Notes: generated by a model not told the origin, from the letters alone. A stretch of DNA of 64,000 bases from Thermoanaerobaculales bacterium (GCA_029287235.1 JARFRM010000040.1:39275-103274); one strand, 5' to 3'. Shown: positions 7,697 to 16,312, counted from the stretch's first letter. Program-made: numbers and translations.

Positions 7697-8830
7697 ATGG
7701 AAACCACCAGCCCGCAACAAACAGACGGATCGAGCGTCAACCTCGGAGGTGGCGCGGGTCGAGCAGTGGAACGCGAGAGTGTGTGGCACGAGAATCTGCT
7801 CTTCGGCGTTTCGAGGACCTTCGCGCTGACGATTCCCCAACTCCCCGACGAGTTACGGGAGACGGTGACCAACGCCTATCTGCTGTGCCGGATCGCAGAC
7901 ACCATCGAGGATGATCCGCTGCTCGCTTCGGCCGAAAAGGACCGCTTTCACACCGCGTTCTTCGAGGCGGTGGAAACCGGGTGTGGGGCGGATGCATTCG
8001 CTCGGGACCTTTCGCCCCGGCTTGCACGGAGCACCCTCGACGCGGAGGTCGAGCTGATCCGAGAAAGTTCGCGGGTACTGGAATTCACCCGCGCGCTCAA
8101 ACCGCGCCAACGCCAGGCAGTTCTCCAGTGCCTCTCCACGATGGTCGAAGGCATGGGCGAATATGAACGCAACCGGGGCCTCGACGGGTTGGCGAATGTC
8201 GCCGACCTCCACCACTACTGCTACTTCGTGGCCGGTGTCGTCGGCGAGATGCTCACCGAACTCTTCTGCGACTACTCCCAGGAGATCGAAGCGAACCGGG
8301 TCCAACTCGAACCGCGCGCCATCAGCTTTGGTCTCGGTCTCCAGATGACCAATATTCTCAAGGACATATGGGACGACCACGAACACGACAGGTGCTGGCT
8401 GCCCCGCGAGGTCTTCAAGCGCCACGGCTATGACCTTCGGATGATCGCCCCGGACCACCACGGCAATACGGAGGCCTTCGCCGCATCCCTGCATGAGCTC
8501 ATCGGCATCGCCCACCGTCACCTGCGGGAGGCTCTGGCCTACACGCTGGCGATTCCGAGTCACGAAACGGGGATCCGTCGTTTTCTGATCTGGGCCGTTC
8601 TCCTCGCCGTGTCCACCCTGGCGAAGATCGCCAATCAACCGCTTTTCACCTCCGGCGCACAGGTCAAGGTCTCGCGACCGCGCGTCGGCGCCATCATCGC
8701 GGCTTCCAACACGATGATCCGCAGCAATGGCGGGCTCACAACCCTGTTCAACACCACTGCCAAAAGGCTGCCTCTGAACACAGGATTCAGAGCACCCGTC
8801 ACGATCCGGAAGGAATCGCCCACACCTTGA
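7697..8830 (+). CDS. Squalene synthase (squalene/phytoene synthase family)
   Basis: 377 residues. Head-to-head prenyl synthase with FGVSRTFALTIPQLP, first Asp-rich motif DTIEDD (about 68-73) and second NILKDIWDD (about 219-227), plus YCYFVAGVVGEMLTELF between them. The single-chain squalene synthase type condenses two farnesyl-PP to squalene using NADPH via presqualene-PP; the three-gene HpnCDE route is absent here. The C-terminus (residues 330 on) is an extension with basic residues. ATG at 7697 follows AAAGGGG. The stop overlaps the start of the HMGR-MVK gene by 4 bases (TTGA), so they are co-translated. It supplies the substrate of Shc. Confidence 0.92.
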   Translation: METTSPQQTDGSSVNLGGGAGRAVERESVWHENLLFGVSRTFALTIPQLPDELRETVTNAYLLCRIADTIEDDPLLASAEKDRFHTAFFEAVETGCGADAFARDLSPRLARSTLDAEVELIRESSRVLEFTRALKPRQRQAVLQCLSTMVEGMGEYERNRGLDGLANVADLHHYCYFVAGVVGEMLTELFCDYSQEIEANRVQLEPRAISFGLGLQMTNILKDIWDDHEHDRCWLPREVFKRHGYDLRMIAPDHHGNTEAFAASLHELIGIAHRHLREALAYTLAIPSHETGIRRFLIWAVLLAVSTLAKIANQPLFTSGAQVKVSRPRVGAIIAASNTMIRSNGGLTTLFNTTAKRLPLNTGFRAPVTIRKESPTP

Positions 8831-11064
8831 CCAGCTCTGCTTTCTCATCGTTCCACAAGCTCTCTGTCCAGGAACGCGTCCGAAGCGTTCGCGACCGGGG
8901 TCTGCTGTCCTCACAGGAGTGCCGAGCCCTCGTCAACGGCGCCACCGTCCTGGATGTCAACGACGCCGACAACATGATCGAGAATGTCATCGGAGTCATG
9001 GGTCTTCCCGTCGGTCTCGGGCTCAACTTTCTGATCAACGGCAAGGACCACGTCGTTCCCCTCGCCGTGGAGGAACCCTCCATCGTGGCCGCTCTCAGCT
9101 TCGCCGCTAAGACCGCTCGGCTTTCCGGAGGATTTACCGCCTCGAGCTCCGATCCGATCCTGATCGGTCAGATTCAGCTGGTTGATGTCCCCCACCCGAC
9201 CAAGGCCCGTCAGATTCTGGAGAGCCGTAAGGACGAGGTGATCAATCTCGCCAACGGCCTCCATCCCCGGATGGTGGCTCGAGGCGGCGGCGCCGTCGAT
9301 CTCGAGGTCATCCTCCACCCGGCCACCCCGGACACCTCCGAGATGTTGGTGATCCATCTTCTCGTCGACACCCGCGACGCCATGGGCGCCAACCTCGTGA
9401 ACACCATGTGCGAAGGGGTTGCTTCGTTTGTCGAGAGCCTCACCGGAGGGCGGGTCTTTCTCCGCATCCTCTCGAACCTCGCCGATCGTTCCCTGGTCCG
9501 TTCTTCGGTGAGGATTCCGGTCGAAAATCTCGCCACCAAGGGCCGCGATGGCGAACAGGTGCGCGACGGCATCATCATCGCCAGCCAGTTTGCCGCGGTT
9601 GACCCATACCGCGCCGCGACCCACAACAAGGGCATCATGAACGGCATCGATGCGGTTGCGCTTGCCACCGGCAACGACTGGCGCGCCGTCGAGGCCGGTG
9701 CCCACGCATTTGCCGCCCGCGGCACCCACTACACCTCGCTCTCGCGCTGGACCAAGGGCGATGACGGAGCTCTGGTCGGCGAGATCGAACTGCCACTCAG
9801 GGTCGGCATCGTCGGCGGCCCGCTCCAATCCAACCCGTCGGTCAGCATGAACCTGAGGTTGGCCAGGGTCGACTCTTCACGTGAACTCGCAGAGGTCATG
9901 GCGGCCGTCGGTCTGGCGCAGAACTTCTCGGCGCTCAGAGCCCTGGTCACCGACGGGATTCAGCGCGGCCACATGACGCTGCACGCGCGCAGCGTCGCCA
10001 CGGCGGCCGGTGCAACCCCGGAGATCTTCGACTCGGTGGTGGAAAAACTGGTCGAGTCGGGCGAAATCAAGATCTGGAAGGCCGAAGAGCTCGTCACCGA
10101 GGTCAGGAATCAGATCGGCCACGGGATGATGCACGAAGAACGCGAGGAGATGGCGGCCGGGAACGGCAAAATCATCCTCTTCGGCGAGCATGCCGTCGTC
10201 TACGGCAGCCGCGCCATCGCCGCCCCGATCCCCCTCGCGGTGCGGGCCCGGGTAGTCGACGAGGACGACGGCGTCTGGCTCGTCATCCCGCGATGGGGCG
10301 TCGAGCAGCGACTGCGAGCCAATCCCGAGAAACAGATGTCCTTCGAAGTCCCGGCGGCGCTGATCCTCCGCGAGCTCGGTCTGACCGACCGCTCCATGAG
10401 GATCGAGGTCTACTCGGAGATTCCCCGGGCCATGGGCCTGGGCGGGTCGGCCGCCGTGGCGGTGGCCATCATCCGCGCTCTGGACCGCCACTACAACCTC
10501 GAACTCACCGACGACCAGGTCAACGCCCTCGCCTATGAGTGTGAGTGCGTTGCCCACGGAACGCCCTCGGGCATCGACAACACCGTGGCGACCTTCGGAA
10601 AGCCTCTCGTATACCGCAAGGCCGACCCACCGGTCATCCGACCGCTCGAGCTCGTCGAGCCCATCACCTTTGTCGTCGGCATGACGGGAGTCGAGGGTCT
10701 GACCGCCAAGATGGTGGCACGGGTTCGAGAGGGCCGGAATCGAAACCCGGATGTCTACGACACTGTCTTTCGCGGGATCGACGCCGTGACGCTGCAGGCC
10801 CTCGAGGCGCTCAAGACCAACGATCTCGAACGCCTGGGTGAACTCATGAACGTCTGCCAGGGACTCCTCAACGGTCTCCAGGTTTCGAGCTGGGAGCTCG
10901 AAGAGTTGATCCAGCTCGCGCGCGAGAACGGCGCCCTCGGGGCCAAGCTCACCGGCGGCGGCGGCGGCGGTTCCATGATCGCTCTCTGTCCGAACAACCC
11001 CGACCAGGTCATCGACGCGATCCAGAGCGCCGGCTACCAGGCCATGGAGGTCCGCATTGGCTGA
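8827..11064 (+). CDS. HMG-CoA reductase (class II) - mevalonate kinase fusion, complete
   Basis: 745 residues. Residues 1-430 are class II (mvaA-like) HMGR: E83 in VEEPS, K268 in HNKGIMNG, D284 in GNDW, H382 in GHMTLHAR. These are the four catalytic residues of the Pseudomonas mevalonii enzyme, within one position of its numbering. Residues 446-745 are a GHMP mevalonate kinase: KIILFGEHAVVYG (448-460), PRAMGLGGSAAVAVA (533-547), D584 in SGIDNT and the C-terminal LTGGGGGGS. A short charged linker (431-445) joins them. Two consecutive mevalonate pathway steps are thus on one chain. The start TTG overlaps the squalene synthase stop by 4 bases, and the stop overlaps the idi start by 8. Confidence 0.95.
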   Translation: MTSSAFSSFHKLSVQERVRSVRDRGLLSSQECRALVNGATVLDVNDADNMIENVIGVMGLPVGLGLNFLINGKDHVVPLAVEEPSIVAALSFAAKTARLSGGFTASSSDPILIGQIQLVDVPHPTKARQILESRKDEVINLANGLHPRMVARGGGAVDLEVILHPATPDTSEMLVIHLLVDTRDAMGANLVNTMCEGVASFVESLTGGRVFLRILSNLADRSLVRSSVRIPVENLATKGRDGEQVRDGIIIASQFAAVDPYRAATHNKGIMNGIDAVALATGNDWRAVEAGAHAFAARGTHYTSLSRWTKGDDGALVGEIELPLRVGIVGGPLQSNPSVSMNLRLARVDSSRELAEVMAAVGLAQNFSALRALVTDGIQRGHMTLHARSVATAAGATPEIFDSVVEKLVESGEIKIWKAEELVTEVRNQIGHGMMHEEREEMAAGNGKIILFGEHAVVYGSRAIAAPIPLAVRARVVDEDDGVWLVIPRWGVEQRLRANPEKQMSFEVPAALILRELGLTDRSMRIEVYSEIPRAMGLGGSAAVAVAIIRALDRHYNLELTDDQVNALAYECECVAHGTPSGIDNTVATFGKPLVYRKADPPVIRPLELVEPITFVVGMTGVEGLTAKMVARVREGRNRNPDVYDTVFRGIDAVTLQALEALKTNDLERLGELMNVCQGLLNGLQVSSWELEELIQLARENGALGAKLTGGGGGGSMIALCPNNPDQVIDAIQSAGYQAMEVRIG

Positions 11065-11635
11065 GGCTGCGATACACCAGACCGACAAGGTGGTGTCGAG
11101 TGAGGAAGAGCCTCTCATCCTCGTTGACCAATCCGATCGCGAAATCGGCCACCTCAGTAAGGGTGAGTGTCACGACGGAGACGGTGTGCTCCACCGCGCA
11201 TTCTCGCTCTTCATCTTCAATTCAAGGGGCGAACTCCTGCTCCAGCGGCGGAGCGCCGAGAAACGTCTCTGGCCGATGTTCTGGTCGAACTCGTGCTGCA
11301 GCCACCCTCGGCGCGGTGAATCCATGGACATTGCCACCCGGCGCCGGCTCGATCAGGAACTCGGCATGGCGGCGGACTTTCATCATCTATTCACCTTTCA
11401 GTACAAGGCGCGGTACCTCGACCTGGGATCCGAGCACGAAATCTGTTGGGTCTATGTCGGGCTTTGCGACGACCCGCCACGACCCAACTCGACCGAAATT
11501 TCCGAAGTTCGATGGATCACGCCGGACGAGCTCGACCGCGAGTTCCAGGAGCAACCCGAAACCTTCACCCCCTGGTTCGCCCAGGAATGGCCTCGCGTCC
11601 GCGATGTGTTCAGAAGGACCCTGCATTTGACCTGA
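11057..11635 (+). CDS. idi: Isopentenyl-diphosphate delta-isomerase, type I (Nudix)
   Basis: 192 residues. Interconverts IPP and DMAPP. Type I signatures: LQRRSAEKRLWPMFWSNSC with catalytic Cys in NSCCSHPRRGE (about 78-88), metal-binding His in HRAFSLFIF, and the catalytic/metal Glu pair in SEHEICWVY (E126, E128), in a Nudix fold. The TTG start at 11057 lies inside the end of the HMGR-MVK gene; later in-frame starts would cut into conserved sequence only after about residue 25, so the exact start is less certain. Eight bases separate its stop from hpnH, which has GGAG in the gap. Confidence 0.93.
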   Translation: MAEAAIHQTDKVVSSEEEPLILVDQSDREIGHLSKGECHDGDGVLHRAFSLFIFNSRGELLLQRRSAEKRLWPMFWSNSCCSHPRRGESMDIATRRRLDQELGMAADFHHLFTFQYKARYLDLGSEHEICWVYVGLCDDPPRPNSTEISEVRWITPDELDREFQEQPETFTPWFAQEWPRVRDVFRRTLHLT

Positions 11636-11643
11636 GGAGAACG

Positions 11644-12747
11644 ATGGGCATCCCACTGATACAACAGCTCCGCATCGGCGGATACCTGATCAAGCAGAAA
11701 CTGAAGGGCCGAGACCGCTACCCCCTGGCGATGATGCTCGAGCCGCTTTTCCAGTGCAATCTCGCCTGTTCGGGCTGCGGCAAGATCGACCATCCGGAAG
11801 AGATCCTCAAGAAGCGTCTCAGCGTCGAAGAGGCCCTCGCGGCCGTGGACGAGTGCGGTGCGCCGGTGGTGTCCATCCCCGGTGGGGAACCGCTGCTTCA
11901 CGATGGCATGCCCGAGATCGTCAAGGGTCTCGTGGCCCGCAAGAAATTCGTCTATCTCTGCACCAACGCCCTGCTGCTTGCACGCAAGATGGACGACTAC
12001 GAACCGTCGCCCTACCTCAACTTCTCGGTCCACCTCGACGGCAACCGGAAACGCCACGATGCGTCGGTCTGCCGCGACGGCGTCTATGATCGAGCCGTCG
12101 CCGCCATCAGGAAAGCCCTTGATCGCGGGTTCCGGGTGACCATCAACTGCACCCTCTTCAACGGTGAAGACCCCGACGAGGTCGCCTCGTTCTTCGACGA
12201 TGTGATGGAGATGGGAATCGAGGCGATCACCATCTCCCCGGGCTATTCCTACAGCAGGGCGCCGCGCCAGGATGTCTTCCTCAACCGCCGTGAGAGCAAA
12301 CAGCTCTTTCGCGACATCTTCAAACGAGGCGCCGAGCGCAAGAAGAAGTGGGTCTTCAATCAGTCATCCCTCTTCCTCGATTTTCTCGCCGGCAACCAGG
12401 GCTACCAGTGCACCCCGTGGTCGAACCCGACGTACAACATCTTTGGTTGGCAAAAACCGTGTTATCTGTTGGTTGACGAGGGCTACGCCGAGACATTTGC
12501 CGAGCTCATGGAAGACACCGAGTGGGACCACTACGGCACCGGCCGCAACCCCAAATGCGATAACTGCATGGCCCACTGCGGCTTCGAGGGAACCGCGGTC
12601 GACGATACCTTCGCCCACCCGCTCAAGGCCCTCAAGGTGGCTATCAAGGGGCCGGACACCGACACGCCCATGGTTGAAGATCCGCCGATTCAGTATCTGG
12701 ACGACCACCGGAAGTCCAAGAAGCTGCCGGTCAAACAGGCAGGGTGA
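11644..12747 (+). CDS. hpnH: Adenosylhopane synthase HpnH (radical SAM)
   Basis: 367 residues, the normal length for HpnH. The radical-SAM cluster motif C-x3-C-x2-C is at C38, C42 and C45 (QCNLACSGCGK), followed by IPGGEPLLH and a C-terminal KCDNCMAHCGFEG segment typical of this family. N-terminal IPLIQQLRIGGYLIKQKLKG also matches HpnH. It joins the 5'-deoxyadenosyl radical of SAM to diploptene to give adenosylhopane, the first step of extended (C35) hopanoids. ATG at 11644 is preceded by GAGGAGAACG. Its stop overlaps the GTG of the next gene. Confidence 0.95.
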   Translation: MGIPLIQQLRIGGYLIKQKLKGRDRYPLAMMLEPLFQCNLACSGCGKIDHPEEILKKRLSVEEALAAVDECGAPVVSIPGGEPLLHDGMPEIVKGLVARKKFVYLCTNALLLARKMDDYEPSPYLNFSVHLDGNRKRHDASVCRDGVYDRAVAAIRKALDRGFRVTINCTLFNGEDPDEVASFFDDVMEMGIEAITISPGYSYSRAPRQDVFLNRRESKQLFRDIFKRGAERKKKWVFNQSSLFLDFLAGNQGYQCTPWSNPTYNIFGWQKPCYLLVDEGYAETFAELMEDTEWDHYGTGRNPKCDNCMAHCGFEGTAVDDTFAHPLKALKVAIKGPDTDTPMVEDPPIQYLDDHRKSKKLPVKQAG

Positions 12748-13091
12748 CCTCCGCGCTTTGGCTCCTCGCGTGTGTTCCCGGGGCCCTCATCTGGCTTACC
12801 GTGCTCCTGCTGGGCTGTGTACTGGCGCTGTCGTGGGCTTTCTGGCTCCCCATTACCGGTCTCCTCGCCGGCGATCCCACCGCGCGGATCTGGGCGGTCG
12901 TGGCCATCGCGGCGATGGTCGCCGCCTATCTGCCCACCCTCCGTTTCTACGGGCTCTCCCTTCTCTGGGCATTGCTGTTGCCCCTCACCGGGACCCTCTA
13001 CCTGCTGATGACCATCGACTCCGCCGTGAGCTCTGCGCGGAGAGTCCGATCTTCATGGCGGGGACGGACGTATGGAGTGGGCCCACGGTGA
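12744..13091 (+). CDS. Stand-alone C-terminal membrane domain resembling HpnB glycosyltransferase
   Basis: 115 residues with three or four hydrophobic helices. The segment LPTLRFYGLSLLWALLLPL, then LYLLMTIDSA, then SSWRGRTY matches, from memory, the extreme C-terminus of hopene-associated glycosyltransferase HpnB (LPTLRFYR.SPLWALALP...TLDSA...G.WKGR). No GT2 domain (DXD, QxxRW) is present: hpnH ends at its start codon, with a 4-base GTGA overlap. It may be a surviving fragment of hpnB or a deliberately separate membrane subunit. The GTG start and overlap suggest it is still translated. Confidence 0.6.
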   Translation: MTSALWLLACVPGALIWLTVLLLGCVLALSWAFWLPITGLLAGDPTARIWAVVAIAAMVAAYLPTLRFYGLSLLWALLLPLTGTLYLLMTIDSAVSSARRVRSSWRGRTYGVGPR

Positions 13092-13492
13092 GAGATTTGT
13101 GGATGCTGGATGCGGTAGCGAACATCGCACCATCGCAGGGAAGCTGCAGCCCACAGATCACACAGATAGACACAGATGCCATCGCATCTCATCCCAGGGT
13201 TGCCCGCAGATCACGCAGATCGACGCAGAAACATCTCACCGTCGCAACCACGAAGACACGAAGGAGTCGCGAAGCCATCGCAATTGGAAGTCGGCAACAC
13301 GAAACTTGAAGGTCATCTGACTCCGTGGCGACGTTGTCTCGCCCGGCAAGTTTCTGAAGGGCAGGCTGGAAGCCCGCCCCACAACCATCACAGCGCTTTC
13401 GATCCGAATTGTGGGGCGGGCTGGTACCGCCCTTACAACCATCACAAATCAGCGGCTCAGATTGAAAACAGGAGTGATGTTGCGGCGTTGTG

Positions 13493-13513
13493 GGGCAGGC
13501 TTCCAGCCTGCCC
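13493..13513. repeat. Family A hairpin, best copy
   Basis: Perfect 9-bp stem GGGCAGGCT / AGCCTGCCC with a 3-base loop, flanked by TTGTG and TTCAG. Related copies with the same flanks or stem lie at about 13359-13379, 25615-25637 and 44014-44034. Confidence 0.75.
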
Positions 13514-13658
13514 TTCAGTACCCTTCCGGTCCTTCGGACCCACCACGAAGTCAGGAATCGTTGAGTCACCGATTCGCCAGACGACAGCTCGGACTTTGTT
13601 GAAGCGGCGCGGCGCGTGTCGCTGGATCTGCCCCGGCCGCTATGGCTGAACTCTACCG

Positions 13659-13759
13659 CTGTCGCTGTTCCTGCCGCTGTCCCGGTCGCTCTCGCTGCCG
13701 CTGTTTCTGCCCCTGACACGGTCCCTACACTTCGGGATCGGGATCGGGATCGGGAGATC
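13659..13759. repeat. Period-6 simple repeat (CTGCCG/CTGTCG, then GGGATC)
   Basis: About ten imperfect hexamers of the CTG[CT]CG type (13659-13718), followed after a short gap by three exact GGGATC hexamers. The reverse-complement unit CGGCAG recurs in a longer array at the window end (63814-63897). Confidence 0.7.
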
Positions 13760-13781
13760 GCAACGACCTCCTGCATATGCC

Positions 13782-14591
13782 CTATTCCCCGTCTGGATCC
13801 ACAAGCGTCTGCTTCTTCACCTGCCTTCTGGTGAAGCCTGGTGCGATTGCCTGGGCGACGTAGCCCGAGGCGATCCAGCGCGGGAAGGTGAGCTCGCGTC
13901 GGCCGCGGACCAGCGCAACCATGATCTCATCGACCAGGTCTTCCGGTTCCGCCATTTGTTTCCTGGCCACAGCCGGGAGCCGCGCCAGAGCCTCGTCGTC
14001 GAAGAACGGTGTCCGAATGGCGCCGGGGAGGACGGTGAGCACATGAACCCCGGCGTCCTCCACCTCGAGCGAGAGCGAGGACGCAAGCCCGACCATGGCG
14101 TGTTTGGACGCGGCATAGGCGGTCTCCTCGGCCGGCGCGATGCGGCCCGCGACCGAGGCGATGAAGACCAGCCATCCCCGGCCGCGATCCACCATCGCCG
14201 ACAGCAACGCCTTGGTGAAGTAGAGACTCCCCAGGTAGTTGACCCGCATCATCCGCTCCATGTCATCGAGATCCCAGTCGAGGAAGTGACGGTGGTGGCC
14301 GTAGCCCGCGTTGTTGACCAGAACGTCGATGGATCCGAGCTCTTCGACCGCTCGCGTTGAAGCGGCCATGACCTGCTCGCGGTCGCCCACATCGCACGCC
14401 AGCGGGACGGCCTCCCCACCAAAGGCCCGGATCTCCTCCGCCACCTTCTCGAGCTGATCCCGGCGCCGCGCCACCAGCGCAACACGAGCACCCTTTTCGG
14501 CCATCCGAAGTGCCAGCAGACGGCCGATTCCGCTCGAGGCGCCGGTGATGAGCACGTTCCGCCCGGAGTAATCAATCAAACGGCTCATCAT
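13782..14591 (-). CDS. SDR-family oxidoreductase, last gene of the hopanoid operon
   Basis: About 269 residues. Classical SDR motifs: LITGASSGIGRLLA (cofactor), NNAGYG, catalytic Ser in FIASVAGRI and Tyr/Lys in AYAASKHAMVG, then PGAIRTPFF. A C-terminal extension GYVAQAIAPGFTRRQVKKQ could be a membrane-associated helix, as in lipid-acting SDRs. Tandem ATGs at 14591/14588 directly follow GAGGGAG, and the adenine deaminase stop is only 5 bases upstream, so it is co-transcribed with shc-hpnG. It could act on a hopanoid side chain (inference from position only). It is not HpnA, which is an extended epimerase-type SDR. Confidence 0.88.
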   Translation of the reverse strand: MMSRLIDYSGRNVLITGASSGIGRLLALRMAEKGARVALVARRRDQLEKVAEEIRAFGGEAVPLACDVGDREQVMAASTRAVEELGSIDVLVNNAGYGHHRHFLDWDLDDMERMMRVNYLGSLYFTKALLSAMVDRGRGWLVFIASVAGRIAPAEETAYAASKHAMVGLASSLSLEVEDAGVHVLTVLPGAIRTPFFDDEALARLPAVARKQMAEPEDLVDEIMVALVRGRRELTFPRWIASGYVAQAIAPGFTRRQVKKQTLVDPDGE

Positions 14592-14596
14592 CTCCC

Positions 14597-16312
14597 TCAG
14601 CCCTCGACCTCGAGCGGCACGAAATCGAAAGTCTCCACATCCACCAGTCCGCGATCGGTGAGCTTGAGCGACGGAATCACTTCGAGGGCGACGAACGACA
14701 GGGCCATCACCGGGTCCGGGTGGGTGCAACCGCAGCTCAGGACCGCCACCGAGAGCCGGTCGAGGCGCTCGCGGACCTCGTCCAACGGCCGATCCGAAAT
14801 CAAACCGGCGCGCGGGAGGGGGAGGACCTCGAGGATCTCTGCGCCCCTGGCCACCGCCACCCCTCCCCCGATCCCGACCAGCTTGCGGATGGCCGTCCGC
14901 ATGGACTCGTCGTCGCTCCCCACCACAATGAGATTGTGATGGTCGTGGGCGATGGTTGAGGCCAGAGCGCCTTCCATTGAGCCGAACCCCTTGAGAAAAC
15001 CGAGACCGATGTTGCCGGTGCCCCGATGGCGTTCGATGACCGCGAGCTTGGCGATCCCGCGCGCAGGATCGGCCGTCAGTTCGGCATCGCGGACGGGCAT
15101 CCGCTCAACAAGCGTCTCGGTGACGATCTGGCCCGGCACCAGGCCGATGACCCGAACATCTCCCCCGGTATCGGCCACCCGTAGATCGAGGTTTTCCACA
15201 TTCACCCGCAGAGGCCGAACGACTGACCACGACCCGGCATCGACGCAACCCCATGAATCCGAAGGCCTTCCGTCACGCGCGATCTCCTCGCCGGCGACAT
15301 AAACGCGTTCGGCCCTGAAGTTGTCGAGATCCGAGACGACCACCAGATCAGCGCGACGCCCCGGCACGATAACACCGCGATCATCGAGACCATAGGCCTC
15401 GGCGATGTTGACGGTGGCCATCTGGACCGCCGTGATCGGGTCGAGATCGTGAGCAATGGCCAGACGGAGCAGGTGATCCATGTGCCCGTCATCCAGGAGA
15501 TCGTCCGGGTGGCGATCGTCTGTACAGAAACCACAACGTCGACTGTTCCCTGCGGTCACCACCGGCAGCAGATCCACCAGGTTCCGCGCCCCGGTTCCCT
15601 CCCGGAGCCAGACCCGCATTCCCAGCCGCAGCTTCTCCCGAGCCTCCTCGGGTGTGATGGTTTCGTGGTCGGTGCCGATACCGGCCGCGGCGTACGCCTG
15701 CAGCCAGTCACCGGTCAGACCAGGTCCATGGCCGTCAATGGGCCGACCGGCGAAAGCGTCGATCTTGGCGTGGACACCGGGGTCGCCGAGAACGGCGCCG
15801 GGCACATTCATGACCTCGGCGAGACCGATCACACGTGGGTGGCGCGCCAGCTCGGCGAGATCATGGGCATCGAGCTCCGCCCCCGCGGTCGCCAGGTGGG
15901 TCGCCGGCACACACGACGGCGCCATGAACAGCACCGACAGCGGCAGACCTTCGGAGGCTTCGAGCATCCAGCGCACGCCGTCCATCCCGGCGACGTTGGC
16001 CACCTCGTGAGGGTCGGCCACCACCGAGGTCGTTCCCCGGGGGACCACTGTCCTGGCGTACTCCTCGGGGGTCACCATTGAGCTCTCGAGGTGGACGTGG
16101 GCATCCATGAGGCCCGGCACGAGGATCTTGCCGGTCAGATCGATGGTCGTCGCGGCGTCTCGCGGAGGTCCCACCGAGGCGATGATCCCGTCGGCCACCG
16201 CGACATCGCCCTCGATCACCGAGGCGGAGAAGACATCGACGACCCGCCCTCCGGTGAAGACCAGATCCGCCGGTTCATCTCCCCGCGCCACCGCGAGCAC
16301 TCGCAGGTTCAT
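14597..16312 (-). CDS. ade: Adenine deaminase
   Basis: 571 residues, the usual length. Amidohydrolase fold with LVPGLMDAHVHLESSMV (metal ligands His72, His74), TTSVVADPHEVANVAG, a GAELDAHDL region and the adenine-deaminase C-terminal domain with ERHRGTGNIGLGFLKGFG and STIAHDHHNLIVVG. It hydrolyses adenine to hypoxanthine and ammonia using two metal ions, in the cytoplasm. It sits in the shc-hpnG operon. Since HpnG releases adenine from adenosylhopane, a role in adenine disposal or salvage for hopanoid synthesis is a strong contextual inference. A 144-base gap precedes it and 5 bases separate it from the SDR. Confidence 0.95.
   Translation of the reverse strand: MNLRVLAVARGDEPADLVFTGGRVVDVFSASVIEGDVAVADGIIASVGPPRDAATTIDLTGKILVPGLMDAHVHLESSMVTPEEYARTVVPRGTTSVVADPHEVANVAGMDGVRWMLEASEGLPLSVLFMAPSCVPATHLATAGAELDAHDLAELARHPRVIGLAEVMNVPGAVLGDPGVHAKIDAFAGRPIDGHGPGLTGDWLQAYAAAGIGTDHETITPEEAREKLRLGMRVWLREGTGARNLVDLLPVVTAGNSRRCGFCTDDRHPDDLLDDGHMDHLLRLAIAHDLDPITAVQMATVNIAEAYGLDDRGVIVPGRRADLVVVSDLDNFRAERVYVAGEEIARDGRPSDSWGCVDAGSWSVVRPLRVNVENLDLRVADTGGDVRVIGLVPGQIVTETLVERMPVRDAELTADPARGIAKLAVIERHRGTGNIGLGFLKGFGSMEGALASTIAHDHHNLIVVGSDDESMRTAIRKLVGIGGGVAVARGAEILEVLPLPRAGLISDRPLDEVRERLDRLSVAVLSCGCTHPDPVMALSFVALEVIPSLKLTDRGLVDVETFDFVPLEVEG

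Larger units (their letters stand above)
13092..13781. repeat. Non-coding repeat block between the converging isoprenoid/hopanoid operons
   Basis: About 690 bases with no credible gene. In order it holds two 25-base copies of CRCAGATCACRCAGAT-GACRCAGA (13152-13176, 13205-13229); an ACCACGAAGACACGAAG-type stretch (13247-13263); a CATCGCAATTGGAAGTCGGC stretch that recurs inverted near 44100; three GGGCAGGCT/AGCCTGCCC hairpins (about 13359-13379, 13410-13430, 13493-13513); a period-6 CTG-rich array (13659-13718); and three GGGATC units (13734-13751). This resembles the degenerate intergenic repeats of large Acidobacteriota-type genomes. Confidence 0.75.

Noticed and set aside
1..11064. Duplicate HMGR-MVK genes as an assembly artefact
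   Set aside because: The two copies differ at many positions throughout, especially third codon positions, and have different neighbours.
13092..13781. Several ORFs of 60-195 codons on both strands
   Set aside because: They cross hairpins and period-6 repeats, have no ribosome sites and read as low-complexity Arg/Ser-rich peptides.
13782..14591. hpnA identity for the SDR in the hopanoid operon
   Set aside because: HpnA is an extended epimerase-type SDR with TGxxGxxG; this is a classical TGxxxGxG, Ser-Tyr-Lys SDR with a C-terminal extension.
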